The position numbers and the translations under genes are program-made. A stretch of 64,000 nucleotides of DNA from Vibrio pomeroyi (GTDB taxonomy: Bacteria; Pseudomonadota; Gammaproteobacteria; Enterobacterales; Vibrionaceae): positions 1,959,720-2,023,719 of the forward strand of contig NZ_AP025507.1 in NCBI RefSeq assembly GCF_024347595.1, read 5' to 3'. The notes below the pieces were generated by a model. It ran no database searches and was not told the origin of the DNA. It saw only the letters and a list, made by a program, of their open reading frames with translations. Every line of letters starts with the position of its first letter. The stretch's first letter is position 1. Positions 55,817-64,000 of the stretch are shown here, piece after piece.

Positions 55817-57777
55817 GAGTCTGTGCCTTTTGGTAGAGTGACGATAAAGGTAGTGCCTTGGTGTTCAACCGATTCGACGTGAATCGAGCCGCCAAAGTCT
55901 TTAATTATGTTGTATGCGATAGACAAACCGAGACCGAGTCCTTTGCCTGTGGTCTTACGGGTGTAAAACGGATCAAACAGGTAGGGAATGTCCTCTTCGG
56001 GTATCCCTAATCCATTGTCTTTAACTGATATCTGAATGGTGTTCAGGTGATCTTGAGTTGAGATGCTGAGCTGAGGCTGCTCTTTATGTTCAACGGCATC
56101 CAACGCATTGCTGATCAAATTCACCAGCACCTGCTCTAAGCGAATGCTATTGGCTCGAACCATTTGATCGCTTTGTGGCGAATAATGAATCAACACCCTA
56201 CTCTGCCGAGTTTCAAAGAGGTCGATCGCATCACCAATCACCTTATCCACCTCGACGTTATCAATTTTGCCGTCACTCTTACGCGAGAAGGCTTTCAAGT
56301 GACGTGTAATCGCAGCCACTTTATCTAGTAGGATCTCGATCTTTTTCAGGTTCTCTTCTGCTCTGTCTGGCCTCTCTTTGCCTAACCACAGTTGTGCGCT
56401 TCGAACGTGACTGTTCACGGCCGTTAATGGTTGGTTGATCTCGTGGGTGATACCTACACTTAACTGCCCCAACGCGGCCAGTTTTCCAGCTTGGATGAGC
56501 TCATCCTGAGTGACACGCAGCTTGGCCTCGGCCAAGGTACGTTCTTCCACCTCGGCCTCCAATTTACGGTTGGTTTGCTTGACGACTTTGGCTGTGGTTT
56601 GAAATACCTTTAGGTACTTCGCCATTTGCGTCACTTCATCTTTGCCACGAATCGCTACTTGGGTATCTAAGTGGCCAGTCGAAATCGCGAACATGTTGTC
56701 TTTAAGCTGTAATAGCCTTTCTAAAATACTCTTGCGCACATAGAACCATGAGATAGCCGCGGCAGCTAACACACTGAACAGTGAGAGGAAAAGTGATAAA
56801 CGTTGGTTGGATTGCAAAGAGTGTTGCGCCTGCTGAATCGACTGATCAATATTGCGGTTCACTTGGCTGGTGTTACGTTCGATTTGCACCGTCAACTGAT
56901 TCAAATGCTCACGGCTGTTTTGTAAGAAATACTGCTCTTGATAGAGATGATCGAGCGCTTTGTTTTTCAGCCCGTACAAGCTGCTATCACTAGAGGCTAG
57001 GTTGTAAATCACGGTAAGTTGATGATCCAATTCCGGAAAGATACTTCTTAAATCACCACTGACCCAAAGCTGCCACCACTCTTCTCCAACCTGCTCGAGT
57101 CGTAAACTGGTGTAATCTAGCTCATTAAAGCTCGAGTCGTTATACAGTTTTTCTACCAAGCCTAGTTGGTAGTACAGCAGAGACTTTAATTGCGTGAATT
57201 GAACCTGCTCTTTGGCTGAGTCAGGCAACCGATCGAGGGAATCACTGGCTTGCTGCAATAGCGGGTAAAAGCCTTCGAGTAGATTACGAAGTTCTTGGTT
57301 GAGCTGTTCAGATTCAATCTCACTTTGGTACAACAGACTGAGGCTATTGTTAACTTGGGCGATAAGATCTTTAAAATAGGAATGATAATCGGGGAATTGC
57401 ACCATAACGCTATTCATGACCGAAATAGCGTCTTCAATTTTGAACATCGCTTGTTTGCGCTCTAAATTGGATTCCGCATCACTGAGTTGCGATGAAGTTG
57501 TGATAATGGCGCGCACCATGTCATTTAAGCGAGCAGCGTTATCTAAAGCGGGAATTTCACTTTCTTTTAGCTCAACAAGGCGTTGATTTAGGTTATCAAA
57601 AGTGAAACTGGAGACGACCGAGAGGAAGATGGTGGTCATCGATAACATGGCTAACGCCAACACCAAACGCAGCTCTATGCCTTTCCAACCAAACCACTTA
57701 CGACGCGGAATCTTGATCGGAAATGGACGTTCAAAACGGTCCTTGTTGTCTATCACCTCTGAGACACGACTACTCAC
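55813..57777 (-). CDS. membrane sensor histidine kinase partnered with the NtrC-type regulator
   Basis: About 654 residues. No ATG fits; GTG 57777 is chosen because AGAGG lies nine bases before it. An upstream TTG at 57807 lacks a ribosome site. Two membrane helices (ELRLVLALAMLSMTTIFLSVV and LSLFLSLFSVLAAAAISWFYV) frame a ~300-residue all-helical periplasmic sensor of TorS/PgtB type. HAMP, a coiled coil and the kinase core follow: GKLAALGQLSVGITHEINQPLTA (phospho-His), N-box NLISNALDAV, G-boxes DNGLGIP and GKGLGLGLSI. DctB-like core. It overlaps the regulator gene by 4 bp. Confidence 0.92.
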   Translation of the reverse strand: MSSRVSEVIDNKDRFERPFPIKIPRRKWFGWKGIELRLVLALAMLSMTTIFLSVVSSFTFDNLNQRLVELKESEIPALDNAARLNDMVRAIITTSSQLSDAESNLERKQAMFKIEDAISVMNSVMVQFPDYHSYFKDLIAQVNNSLSLLYQSEIESEQLNQELRNLLEGFYPLLQQASDSLDRLPDSAKEQVQFTQLKSLLYYQLGLVEKLYNDSSFNELDYTSLRLEQVGEEWWQLWVSGDLRSIFPELDHQLTVIYNLASSDSSLYGLKNKALDHLYQEQYFLQNSREHLNQLTVQIERNTSQVNRNIDQSIQQAQHSLQSNQRLSLFLSLFSVLAAAAISWFYVRKSILERLLQLKDNMFAISTGHLDTQVAIRGKDEVTQMAKYLKVFQTTAKVVKQTNRKLEAEVEERTLAEAKLRVTQDELIQAGKLAALGQLSVGITHEINQPLTAVNSHVRSAQLWLGKERPDRAEENLKKIEILLDKVAAITRHLKAFSRKSDGKIDNVEVDKVIGDAIDLFETRQSRVLIHYSPQSDQMVRANSIRLEQVLVNLISNALDAVEHKEQPQLSISTQDHLNTIQISVKDNGLGIPEEDIPYLFDPFYTRKTTGKGLGLGLSIAYNIIKDFGGSIHVESVEHQGTTFIVTLPKGTDS

Positions 57778-58085
57778 TCGCCCCACCCTCTTCTCATCAA
57801 AAACCAACAGTAAATGTCAATGATTCAATCAGTTAGGTGGTTAGCCCGACTTAAAGCCACTTCAAATAGTTTTAGTGAAACTATGAAAACAAGAGTAATC
57901 ATTAACATTTCACATAAAACACCATAACAATTATTTTATAAACCCCAGACTGTCTGTTTTGAGAGAGAAGAAAGTGACTTCACCGACAGAAACGTGATTA
58001 CTCTATCAATACAAAAAATCGCATAGGCTTTCACCTATGCGATTTCATCAGTATCACGTCAATTTAATGGTCGAGACTCAACGAG
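57778..58085. other. intergenic region with kinase promoter and dgcA terminator
   Basis: No ORF. The terminator at 58012 lies at its right end, and the kinase-regulator promoter should lie in the AT-rich 57840-57960 stretch. No sigma-54 element was seen here. Confidence 0.4.
58012..58045 (-). terminator. terminator of the dgcN-dgcA operon
   Basis: Stem AAATCGCATAGG / CCTATGCGATTT with a T-run on the minus strand. Confidence 0.85.
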
Positions 58086-59072
58086 TTAAAGAATGATCAT
58101 CCCATCTCGATAAGTCAGTGCTGGCGACACGTCTTGACCAAGTAATACAGGGCCGTCGAGGTCGATAATCTCAGATTGCACAGCAATAGGCAGCGCTGCA
58201 CGCATGGCCAGTGAGGTACCAAGCATACAGCCAGACATTAGAGTAAAGCCAAGCCTTTGCGCTTCTTCGGCAAGCGCTAACGCTTCTGTCAAACCACCTG
58301 TTTTATCAAGCTTGATGTTGACCATTTCATACTTGCCCAATAACGAAGGCAGTTGAGAAGTTGTATGACAGCTTTCATCAGCACACAGTGGGATAGGATG
58401 CTTGATGTGTGCCAACGAGGCATCATGCTGCTGTGGTAAAGGTTGCTCAATCATCGCGATATCAAACTCAGTCAGCTGATTGAACAGCTCTTCAAGATTC
58501 AGCCCAGTCCATGCTTCATTGGCATCCAGTACAATTTTAACTTCTGGTGCTGCTTCTCGGACAGCGCGCACACGCTCTACTACTTGCTCACCATCAAGCT
58601 TCACTTTTAGAAGTTTCGCACCGTTCGCCACATAATCACGGGCTTGTGTTGCCATCGCTTCTGGTGTGCCAATCGAGACAGTCATTGCGGTAACAATCTG
58701 CTTAGGTAACTCGAACAAGCTATTCGGAAAGATCTGGTCGTTCTGCTGCGCTTGATAATCCCAAAGCGCACAATCGATAGCATTACGCGCAGCTCCTCCA
58801 GTCAACGAAGACTGAAGATGATCTCGTAATTCTTCAGGATCGGTCATACCACGCTCAAAAGCCGTTTCAAGAGAGCTAGCAGCTTGTTGAATCTGCGCCA
58901 ACACAGACTCTGATGACTCACCATAACGGGGATAAGGCGTACACTCGCCTTGCGCTTGTTTGCCATTATGCTCGATGTAAACGCGAACAACATGACACTC
59001 TGTTCGGCTGCCTCGAGAGATGCGAAAAGGCGTTTGCATCGCGATAGTAACGGGTTCTGCTGTAATCTTCAT
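58086..59072 (-). CDS. dgcA: dipeptide epimerase-like enolase-superfamily enzyme, probable N-acetyl-D-Glu racemase
   Basis: 328 residues. The muconate-lactonising-type enolase fold has the catalytic Lys motif LLKVKLDGE, metal ligands Asp in VLDANEAW, Glu in MIEQPL and Asp in CADESCHT, and a second Lys in NIKLDKTGG. That pattern matches Ala-Glu epimerases. The neighbouring DUF1611 gene is the known DgcN partner, and the DgcN-DgcA pair catabolises D-glutamate by N-acetylation and racemisation. Assignment as DgcA therefore rests on context. Confidence 0.82.
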   Translation of the reverse strand: MKITAEPVTIAMQTPFRISRGSRTECHVVRVYIEHNGKQAQGECTPYPRYGESSESVLAQIQQAASSLETAFERGMTDPEELRDHLQSSLTGGAARNAIDCALWDYQAQQNDQIFPNSLFELPKQIVTAMTVSIGTPEAMATQARDYVANGAKLLKVKLDGEQVVERVRAVREAAPEVKIVLDANEAWTGLNLEELFNQLTEFDIAMIEQPLPQQHDASLAHIKHPIPLCADESCHTTSQLPSLLGKYEMVNIKLDKTGGLTEALALAEEAQRLGFTLMSGCMLGTSLAMRAALPIAVQSEIIDLDGPVLLGQDVSPALTYRDGMIIL

Positions 59073-59129
59073 AATTTCACTCGGTTGATGTTCGCTTTAA
59101 CAAATGGAAACGTAGAAATGATGAAATCG

Positions 59130-60137
59130 TTAAAGTGAATGTCGCAAATGATCAGTAATATGTTGTACACCAAATCGCACCGGATCCGTCACTGGCACTT
59201 GATAAAGTGTGGTCCATTTTTGGCACAATGTCTCAGCCTCTTCAACGCTAACCGCCGATGTGTTCAGGCAGATACCCACCAGCTTCACATCTGGATTTGT
59301 CAGTCGCGCGGCTTGCAAATTAGCGTCAATCGTCTGTTCTATCGTGGGTAATTTGGCATGCGGGAGATTACGAACATGTGGTCGCCCTACTTCATGACAC
59401 AGCACCAAAGCATCAGCTTGCGCGCCATGCAACAAACCCAAACTCACACCTGCAAAAGAAGGGTTAAACAATGAACCCTGCCCCTCAATAATGTCCCATT
59501 CATGGTCAGTAAAGTCTGGGCTGATCGCTTCAACCGCGCCAGAAATGAAATCCGCCACCACAGCATCAATTGAAATACCGCTGCCTTCAATCAAGATACC
59601 TGTCTGCCCTGTCGCTTTAAACTGAGCAGATGTTCCTGCTTCTTTAAGCGATTTTTCAATCGCCAATGCAGAAAACATTTTGCCTACCGAGCAGTCGGTT
59701 CCGACCGTAAGAAGGCGCTTACCTTGACGAGGCTTACCATTACCAACCTGAAGAACACCATCAAAATGGCGTACATCATGAAGCTTAGTCAATCTTCGCT
59801 GCTGCATGTCAGCAAGCGGTGAAAATTCGCTCAAGCGTTGGTGCATACCCGATGCAATCTCAAATCCCATTTCTGCAGCGGCTAATATTGTTGGTTGCCA
59901 TGATTCAGGAATAACACCGCCTGGGTTTGCTGTGCCAATCACGAGCGTCTTTGCACCCTGTGCTTGTGCCTCTTGTAAGGTCATATCCACTAAGCCAAGA
60001 GATACTGTCTCTTCTGTTAAACGTAATTGACCAAGGCAGATTTCTGGTCGCCACTGATGAATACCACGAGCGGTTTTTGCAGCCAATGGATCAGTAACAT
60101 CCCCAAGAAAAAGAAGGTAAGGTTGAGCGATAGACAT
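59130..60137 (-). CDS. dgcN: DUF1611-family protein, probable D-Glu N-acetyltransferase
   Basis: 335 residues from ATG 60137 (MSIAQPY), with TTAGGA at good spacing; an ATG 6 bp upstream overlaps that site. DUF1611 features are LLTVGTDCSVGKMFSALAIEKSLKEAG (P-loop-like), TGQTGILIEGSGISIDAVVADFISGAVEA and EWDIIEGQGSLFNPSFAGVSLGLLHG. Adjacent and upstream of dgcA, 57 bp apart, same strand. The name follows the described DgcN family. Confidence 0.82.
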   Translation of the reverse strand: MSIAQPYLLFLGDVTDPLAAKTARGIHQWRPEICLGQLRLTEETVSLGLVDMTLQEAQAQGAKTLVIGTANPGGVIPESWQPTILAAAEMGFEIASGMHQRLSEFSPLADMQQRRLTKLHDVRHFDGVLQVGNGKPRQGKRLLTVGTDCSVGKMFSALAIEKSLKEAGTSAQFKATGQTGILIEGSGISIDAVVADFISGAVEAISPDFTDHEWDIIEGQGSLFNPSFAGVSLGLLHGAQADALVLCHEVGRPHVRNLPHAKLPTIEQTIDANLQAARLTNPDVKLVGICLNTSAVSVEEAETLCQKWTTLYQVPVTDPVRFGVQHITDHLRHSL

Positions 60138-60222
60138 GAGCATTCCTAATTAATAAGTCCTTGTATGGATTTACTTTAATTAAGAAGTTGAGCTCTGCCG
60201 AATGCCTATTTATCGCGTGCCT

Positions 60223-60253
60223 ATAACATGATGTTATGGGTAGCTGATGTTAT
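60223..60253. promoter_or_regulatory. candidate LysR site, ATAACAT-G-ATGTTAT plus extra half-site
   Basis: Perfect 7-bp inverted repeat (60223-60237), followed 16 bp later by another ATGTTAT (60247-60253). It lies in the 161-bp gap between the LysR gene and dgcN, upstream of dgcN. Confidence 0.6.
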
Positions 60254-60298
60254 GGATAGAAATCGGAGACAGAAAACTTATCAGCTAACAGCTCTTAG

Positions 60299-61195
60299 CT
60301 AGCAGCATGAGTGCTGCAGTACTGAAATGAACTGTTTAGCTGCAATCGACTGTGGCGTGTGTTCAGCGCATAGAGTCGATACCGAGAATGGAATAGCGGG
60401 CTGCAGTGGCAATACGCAAACTGAATCGTCATTCTGGTATTGCTCTGCCGTCCACGGATCGACAATCGCAAAGCCGGCTTGATGCTTGACCAGTTCCGCA
60501 GCAGCGCTGTATCCGCGTACCGAAATTGGATGATGATAATGCTCATCTCGCGCAATCAAACTTTGATGGAGCAGTAACCCCAGTGGGTCACGACTATCAA
60601 GCCCAATAATTGGCAACGGATAATTGATTAAGTCATCAAGGGTTAATTCTGTCGGTAACTGATCAACAGTGTTGGATGGCACCAGAACCTTGAGTGATTC
60701 GGTCAATAACGTCTCAGACAATATTGCTGGTGGTGCTTCATCTCCAAATGCGATAGCAATATCAATCTCATGTTTTAACAACCCAGCACACAGTTCGTCG
60801 CGATTGGCAGTCAGCAATTCAAAAGAGAGCTCTTGTTTATTGGAATATTGCTCGCGAGACATTTGGGCGATCACTGGAGTCAGCAATTTGGTAGCCAGAA
60901 TTGGCGGCGCGCCAATACGTAAATGCTGATGGCCTTGCTTCACTTTGTTGGTCAAGGAACGAAATTGACCCAGTTGTTGGTAGACCTTCTCGGCTTCTGG
61001 TAACAAGGTTTTCGCTTCAACCGTTGGTACCAATCGACCTTTGACACGCTCGAACAAGCCAAACCCCAATTGCTGCTCGGTGTGCGCCAAAATACGCGTC
61101 ACATTAGGCTGGGACACATGTAAGCTGCGAGCAGCTCCAGATACAGTTCCGGTCTGCATAATGGCGTAAAAGACTTCCAGTTGTCTCAGGTTCAA
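60299..61195 (-). CDS. LysR-family regulator of the D-Glu cluster
   Basis: 298 residues. HTH: LRQLEVFYAIMQTGTVSGAARSLHVSQPNVTRILAHTEQQLGFGLFERVKGRLVPT; sensor domain: HLRIGAPPILATKLLTPVIAQM and the hinge segment. It resembles the regulators found next to DgcN/DgcA genes. Position and the operator-like repeat in front of dgcN suggest it controls that operon. Confidence 0.88.
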   Translation of the reverse strand: MNLRQLEVFYAIMQTGTVSGAARSLHVSQPNVTRILAHTEQQLGFGLFERVKGRLVPTVEAKTLLPEAEKVYQQLGQFRSLTNKVKQGHQHLRIGAPPILATKLLTPVIAQMSREQYSNKQELSFELLTANRDELCAGLLKHEIDIAIAFGDEAPPAILSETLLTESLKVLVPSNTVDQLPTELTLDDLINYPLPIIGLDSRDPLGLLLHQSLIARDEHYHHPISVRGYSAAAELVKHQAGFAIVDPWTAEQYQNDDSVCVLPLQPAIPFSVSTLCAEHTPQSIAAKQFISVLQHSCC

Positions 61196-61307
61196 ATTGA
61201 TGTCCTTTGGTTCACCGAACAGGTTTAGGGCTTAGATTCAGTTGTATTAACTAAGCTGTCTATCTATCAACTTAGTTGTCTACATGAATTTAGCCATCTA
61301 CGTGAAT

Positions 61308-62144
61308 TTATTTTAGTAACTCAGTTATCGCAGGTTGAAGCACCTCAGCCCAAGCTTGATAAGCTTTAGCATTCAAGTGCAAGTCATCGCACGAGTACTC
61401 ATTCGACAACAGCTTGTTAGGTGACAATACTGAGTTCACGTCTAAGAACGCAATGCCTTGTTGAGTACAGTACTCGCTTATTTTTTTATTAAGCAGATCC
61501 ACCGAAGGATTCAAGCCTTGTAGTTTACTCCCTACATAAAGCGTTGATTGCACCAAAATTTTAATATCGTTTTCTTGCCATACCTCAAGCATACCAATGT
61601 AGTTCGGGTAGATATGCTCGACATCATAACCTTGCGCTAAATCGTTTATCCCTGCCATAAAACATACCAGCTTTGGCTTCACGTTTACCGTGGTATCAAT
61701 GCGACGCAGCATGCCGGTTGTGGTATCCCCCGCGAGGCCGCGATTGACCATAGAGATATCACGGAAAATATCCGCCCACGGCGCCCATTCAGTGATCGAA
61801 TCACCAAACATGACTAAGTCTGCATTCGGAGAAAAATGACGATGATTATCTGATGTCATAATGTAACGGCTCATGCTGTGGCCTCGTTGCTGGATCTCAG
61901 ACTGAAGAGCAACCGCCTTGAGGATTTCACTGTCCGGTGTGGAGCTATCGAACTGGGCCAGTAACCCTTCGATGTGAGGCTTAAAAGGACTAAGACGAGT
62001 GCTCAGTTGATGATGTTCTTTAAGGGAAGATAGCCTCTCTAACAATACGTACAGAGAGCGATTTTGACCAACTTCTTGGAATAACTGATATAGATCGAGG
62101 ACAGGGTGTTGTTGTAGCGCGGCAAGTAATTGCTTGTCTTCCAT
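61308..62144 (-). CDS. SGNH/GDSL-family esterase
   Basis: 278 residues. The N-terminal ~100 residues are helical without recognised motif. The hydrolase domain has FGDSITEWAPW (nucleophile Ser, block I), the Gly in RGLAGDTT (block II), GINDL (block III) and DDLHLNAKAYQAW (Asp/His, block V). No signal peptide, so it is cytoplasmic; substrate is unknown. Confidence 0.85.
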   Translation of the reverse strand: MEDKQLLAALQQHPVLDLYQLFQEVGQNRSLYVLLERLSSLKEHHQLSTRLSPFKPHIEGLLAQFDSSTPDSEILKAVALQSEIQQRGHSMSRYIMTSDNHRHFSPNADLVMFGDSITEWAPWADIFRDISMVNRGLAGDTTTGMLRRIDTTVNVKPKLVCFMAGINDLAQGYDVEHIYPNYIGMLEVWQENDIKILVQSTLYVGSKLQGLNPSVDLLNKKISEYCTQQGIAFLDVNSVLSPNKLLSNEYSCDDLHLNAKAYQAWAEVLQPAITELLK

Positions 62145-62231
62145 GGTGTTATCTAACCCTTCAATTATCTGGTGATGAACTCAAGATAATATCCGATTGC
62201 GTACGGGATAGATAACACTAGAAGCAGAGAT

Positions 62232-62744
62232 TTACTTTTCTTTGATTAGCAGGTGATTACGGTTATCACGGCTTTTCTTAATAAGCTCATTGCTCTCGTC
62301 CATTTCATCAGATTTAGCAAGACGATCGTAAAGCAGCACATTCACAGTCGCTGCCAAGTTCATGCAGCCAACTGTCGGAACGTACACAACGTGATCCGCT
62401 CTATCAGCAACGTCTTGAGAAATAGAACCATCTTCAGGGCCAAAAATATAGATAGCGTTTTCTGGGTGTTTAAAACGCGGCAGTGGTGTTGCACCTTCTG
62501 CGAGTTCAACACAAACGATCTTAGTTTCTGGAGCAAGATTGTCTAAAAACGACTCAACACCAGTCAACGGGATAGTACGCGCAGCACTCTTAGTATCAGT
62601 GTGAAATTTCGCGGCTTTTTCGTAGCGTTGCCCTGTGTATTTAACTTCGTCGACTTGGTAACAACCAGCCGCGCGCATAACAGCACCAACGTTTGTCGGG
62701 CTCTTTGGGTTAGTTAAACCAATAGTCACATGGCTTTTGTTCAT
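62232..62744 (-). CDS. TrmH/SpoU-family RNA methyltransferase
   Basis: 170 residues, a minimal SPOUT domain. Motif 1 NPKSPTNVGAVMRAAGCY, motif 2 AIYIFGPEDGSIS and motif 3 VPTVGCMNLAATVNVLLYDR form the knotted SAM site. Resembles TrmL-like and VC-type short rRNA/tRNA 2'-O-methyltransferases, but the RNA target cannot be read. Single gene. Confidence 0.87.
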   Translation of the reverse strand: MNKSHVTIGLTNPKSPTNVGAVMRAAGCYQVDEVKYTGQRYEKAAKFHTDTKSAARTIPLTGVESFLDNLAPETKIVCVELAEGATPLPRFKHPENAIYIFGPEDGSISQDVADRADHVVYVPTVGCMNLAATVNVLLYDRLAKSDEMDESNELIKKSRDNRNHLLIKEK

Positions 62745-63019
62745 GAATCTTTCTCACTTAACGAATAGACATAGCAGGGTGCTACAAAGCGTCGCATTCT
62801 AACAAAGCAGCGTCGAATTCAAAAGCATCGATGCAAACTCGCTTTTTTGCGCTTAAGCCTCTAGTTGCAAGGCTTCTCACCCAAAAAATTTAACCGCCAT
62901 CATATTTATAAAACAAAAACACTCTAGGGTAACAATTAAACAACAAGCCCATTTACATTTTGAAACCACATTAATAATGTGTTGAAAATTGCATGAGACA
63001 ATCACACAGGAAGCGTGAC

Positions 63020-64000
63020 ATGACCCTAACCATCAAAAACCGCCTTTATATTCTCTCTTTCATTCCACTGCTATTGATGGCAATCGGGATGATGAGCGTG
63101 ACGTACATGAAGAGCACCGAGCTAACCGCACAACAAGTAGAATCGACGCGTAGCAATATGATGGCGATGAAAGAAAAGGAACTCAAAGCGTATCTGCAAA
63201 TGGCTCAGTCTTCTATCAGCCCGTTCTTGGAAAGAGGCGCAACGTTAGAAGAAGCCTTACCAACATTAAGAACACTCGAATATGGCGAGTCTGGCTACAT
63301 CTTTGGTTACGACTCTAAAGGCGTTCGAGTGGTTGTTGGACAAAACAACGATGGCATTGGTAAAAACTATTACGATCTGCAAGATAAGAAAGGCAACTAC
63401 CTGATTCGTGACCTAATCAAGAACTCAAAGCTTGGTGAGTTCACCACCTACTACTTTCCAAAGCTTGGTCAATCTGAAGCCCTGCCAAAACTGAGCTACT
63501 CGATATTCATCCCACAATGGGATTTGATGCTGGGCACGGGTTTTTATACTGACGACATTGATGCTGTGATCGCAGAAATGAAAGAGAGCTCGAATGCGGC
63601 ACTACAAAGCTCACTGACTGCCATCGCTATTTTCTGTGGCTTAATCGCTCTTGTGGTTGCCGTGTTTGCAGTCGCAGTGAACCGCACCATTATGAAGCCA
63701 CTTGAGCAGTTTGACCGTTCAATCAGCGCGTTTGCGAGTGGTGAAGCCGATTTAACCGCGCGAATGGAAACCTTCAAAGCACCCGAGTTCACTAAGCTCA
63801 GCGAGAACTTCAATGCCTTTGTAGCCAGCCTGCAAACCATCATTCGCAGCGTAAGTGATGTAGGCCAGCAAGTGGTAGCCGAAACGTCTAGCATGTCTTC
63901 TCGCGCAGCTCAGGTCGACGAAATTGCCACGGGCCAACGTGAAGAAACAGAACAAGTTGCAACAGCGATGACTGAGATGACCACAACCGCGCAAGAGATC
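63020..64000 (+). CDS. methyl-accepting chemotaxis protein, 3' end outside window
   Basis: 327 codons open to the window edge; ATG 63020 follows CAGGAAG. TM1 (LYILSFIPLLLMAIGMMSVTYM), then a single-Cache periplasmic domain (LEYGESGYIFGYDSKGVRVVVGQNNDGIGKNYYDLQDKKGNYLIRDLI and IPQWDLMLGTGFYTDDID), TM2 (SLTAIAIFCGLIALVVAVFAVAV), HAMP (RTIMKPLEQFDRSISAFASGEADLTARM) and the beginning of the signalling domain. Cache domains of this type often bind short carboxylates. The rest lies downstream. Confidence 0.93.
   Translation, partial: MTLTIKNRLYILSFIPLLLMAIGMMSVTYMKSTELTAQQVESTRSNMMAMKEKELKAYLQMAQSSISPFLERGATLEEALPTLRTLEYGESGYIFGYDSKGVRVVVGQNNDGIGKNYYDLQDKKGNYLIRDLIKNSKLGEFTTYYFPKLGQSEALPKLSYSIFIPQWDLMLGTGFYTDDIDAVIAEMKESSNAALQSSLTAIAIFCGLIALVVAVFAVAVNRTIMKPLEQFDRSISAFASGEADLTARMETFKAPEFTKLSENFNAFVASLQTIIRSVSDVGQQVVAETSSMSSRAAQVDEIATGQREETEQVATAMTEMTTTAQEI

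Noticed and set aside
60295..60555. 86-codon minus-strand ORF
   Set aside because: Out-of-frame shadow inside the LysR gene.

Overview
The window is a piece of a Vibrio chromosome. The support is the rRNA operon architecture, the FMN-riboswitch/ribB arrangement, OmpW, the DUF3087 and DUF3012 proteins, and housekeeping genes that read as Vibrio throughout. Several genes (ppsA, ribB, ompW) lie on chromosome II in V. cholerae, so a chromosome II origin, possibly of a Splendidus-clade species, is plausible, but that is inference. No transposase, integrase, prophage structural gene, integron site or CRISPR array was seen.

Layout. 0-9 kb: the end of ppsA, an outer-membrane barrel, an exported serine hydrolase with a divergent AraC regulator, a standalone protein with RelA/SpoT-like motifs, and a MATE exporter. 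9-13 kb: a YheO/DauR-type regulator, RidA, the cystine importer TcyP and a CoA-disulfide-reductase-like flavoenzyme, which together read as a cystine/thiol module. 12.9-19.2 kb: a complete minus-strand rRNA operon (P1 and P2 promoters, boxA, 16S, tRNA-Glu-Lys-Val-Ala-Val, boxA, 23S, 5S, tRNA-Ser, terminator). 19.3-25 kb: DUF3087, a bacterial TrmY-like SPOUT protein, a GxSxG hydrolase related to DUF2235/Tle lipases, and a divergent metal module (Cys-rich permease / ArsR / SigZ) with three copies of one operator. 25-32.6 kb: transporters (YitT, MFS with a His-rich leader peptide, TSUP), a PAP2 phosphatase, FMN riboswitch-ribB, and a sigma-54-promoted membrane protein. 32.6-38.5 kb: redox genes paired with LysR and HxlR regulators. 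38.5-45.4 kb: a choice-of-anchor I lipoprotein, OmpW with an FNR box, GlgC, a YfcC transporter and an exported protein.

Two regions stand out. First, 45.6-47.9 kb holds five small exported proteins of unknown function, two of them paralogous. Second, 49.1-57.8 kb combines a PhnCDEE-type ABC importer, an exported glycerophosphodiester phosphodiesterase and an adjacent sensor kinase/NtrC-type regulator. Both the importer and the phosphodiesterase have sigma-54 promoter matches (same first eleven bases) with related GGTCAT-type sites upstream. This looks like a dedicated scavenging regulon for a phosphodiester, phosphonate or similar ligand, without C-P lyase genes.

The end of the window (58-64 kb) has a probable D-glutamate catabolic pair (DgcA, DgcN) with a LysR regulator and an operator-like repeat, an SGNH hydrolase, a TrmH-type RNA methyltransferase and the start of a methyl-accepting chemotaxis protein cut by the window edge.
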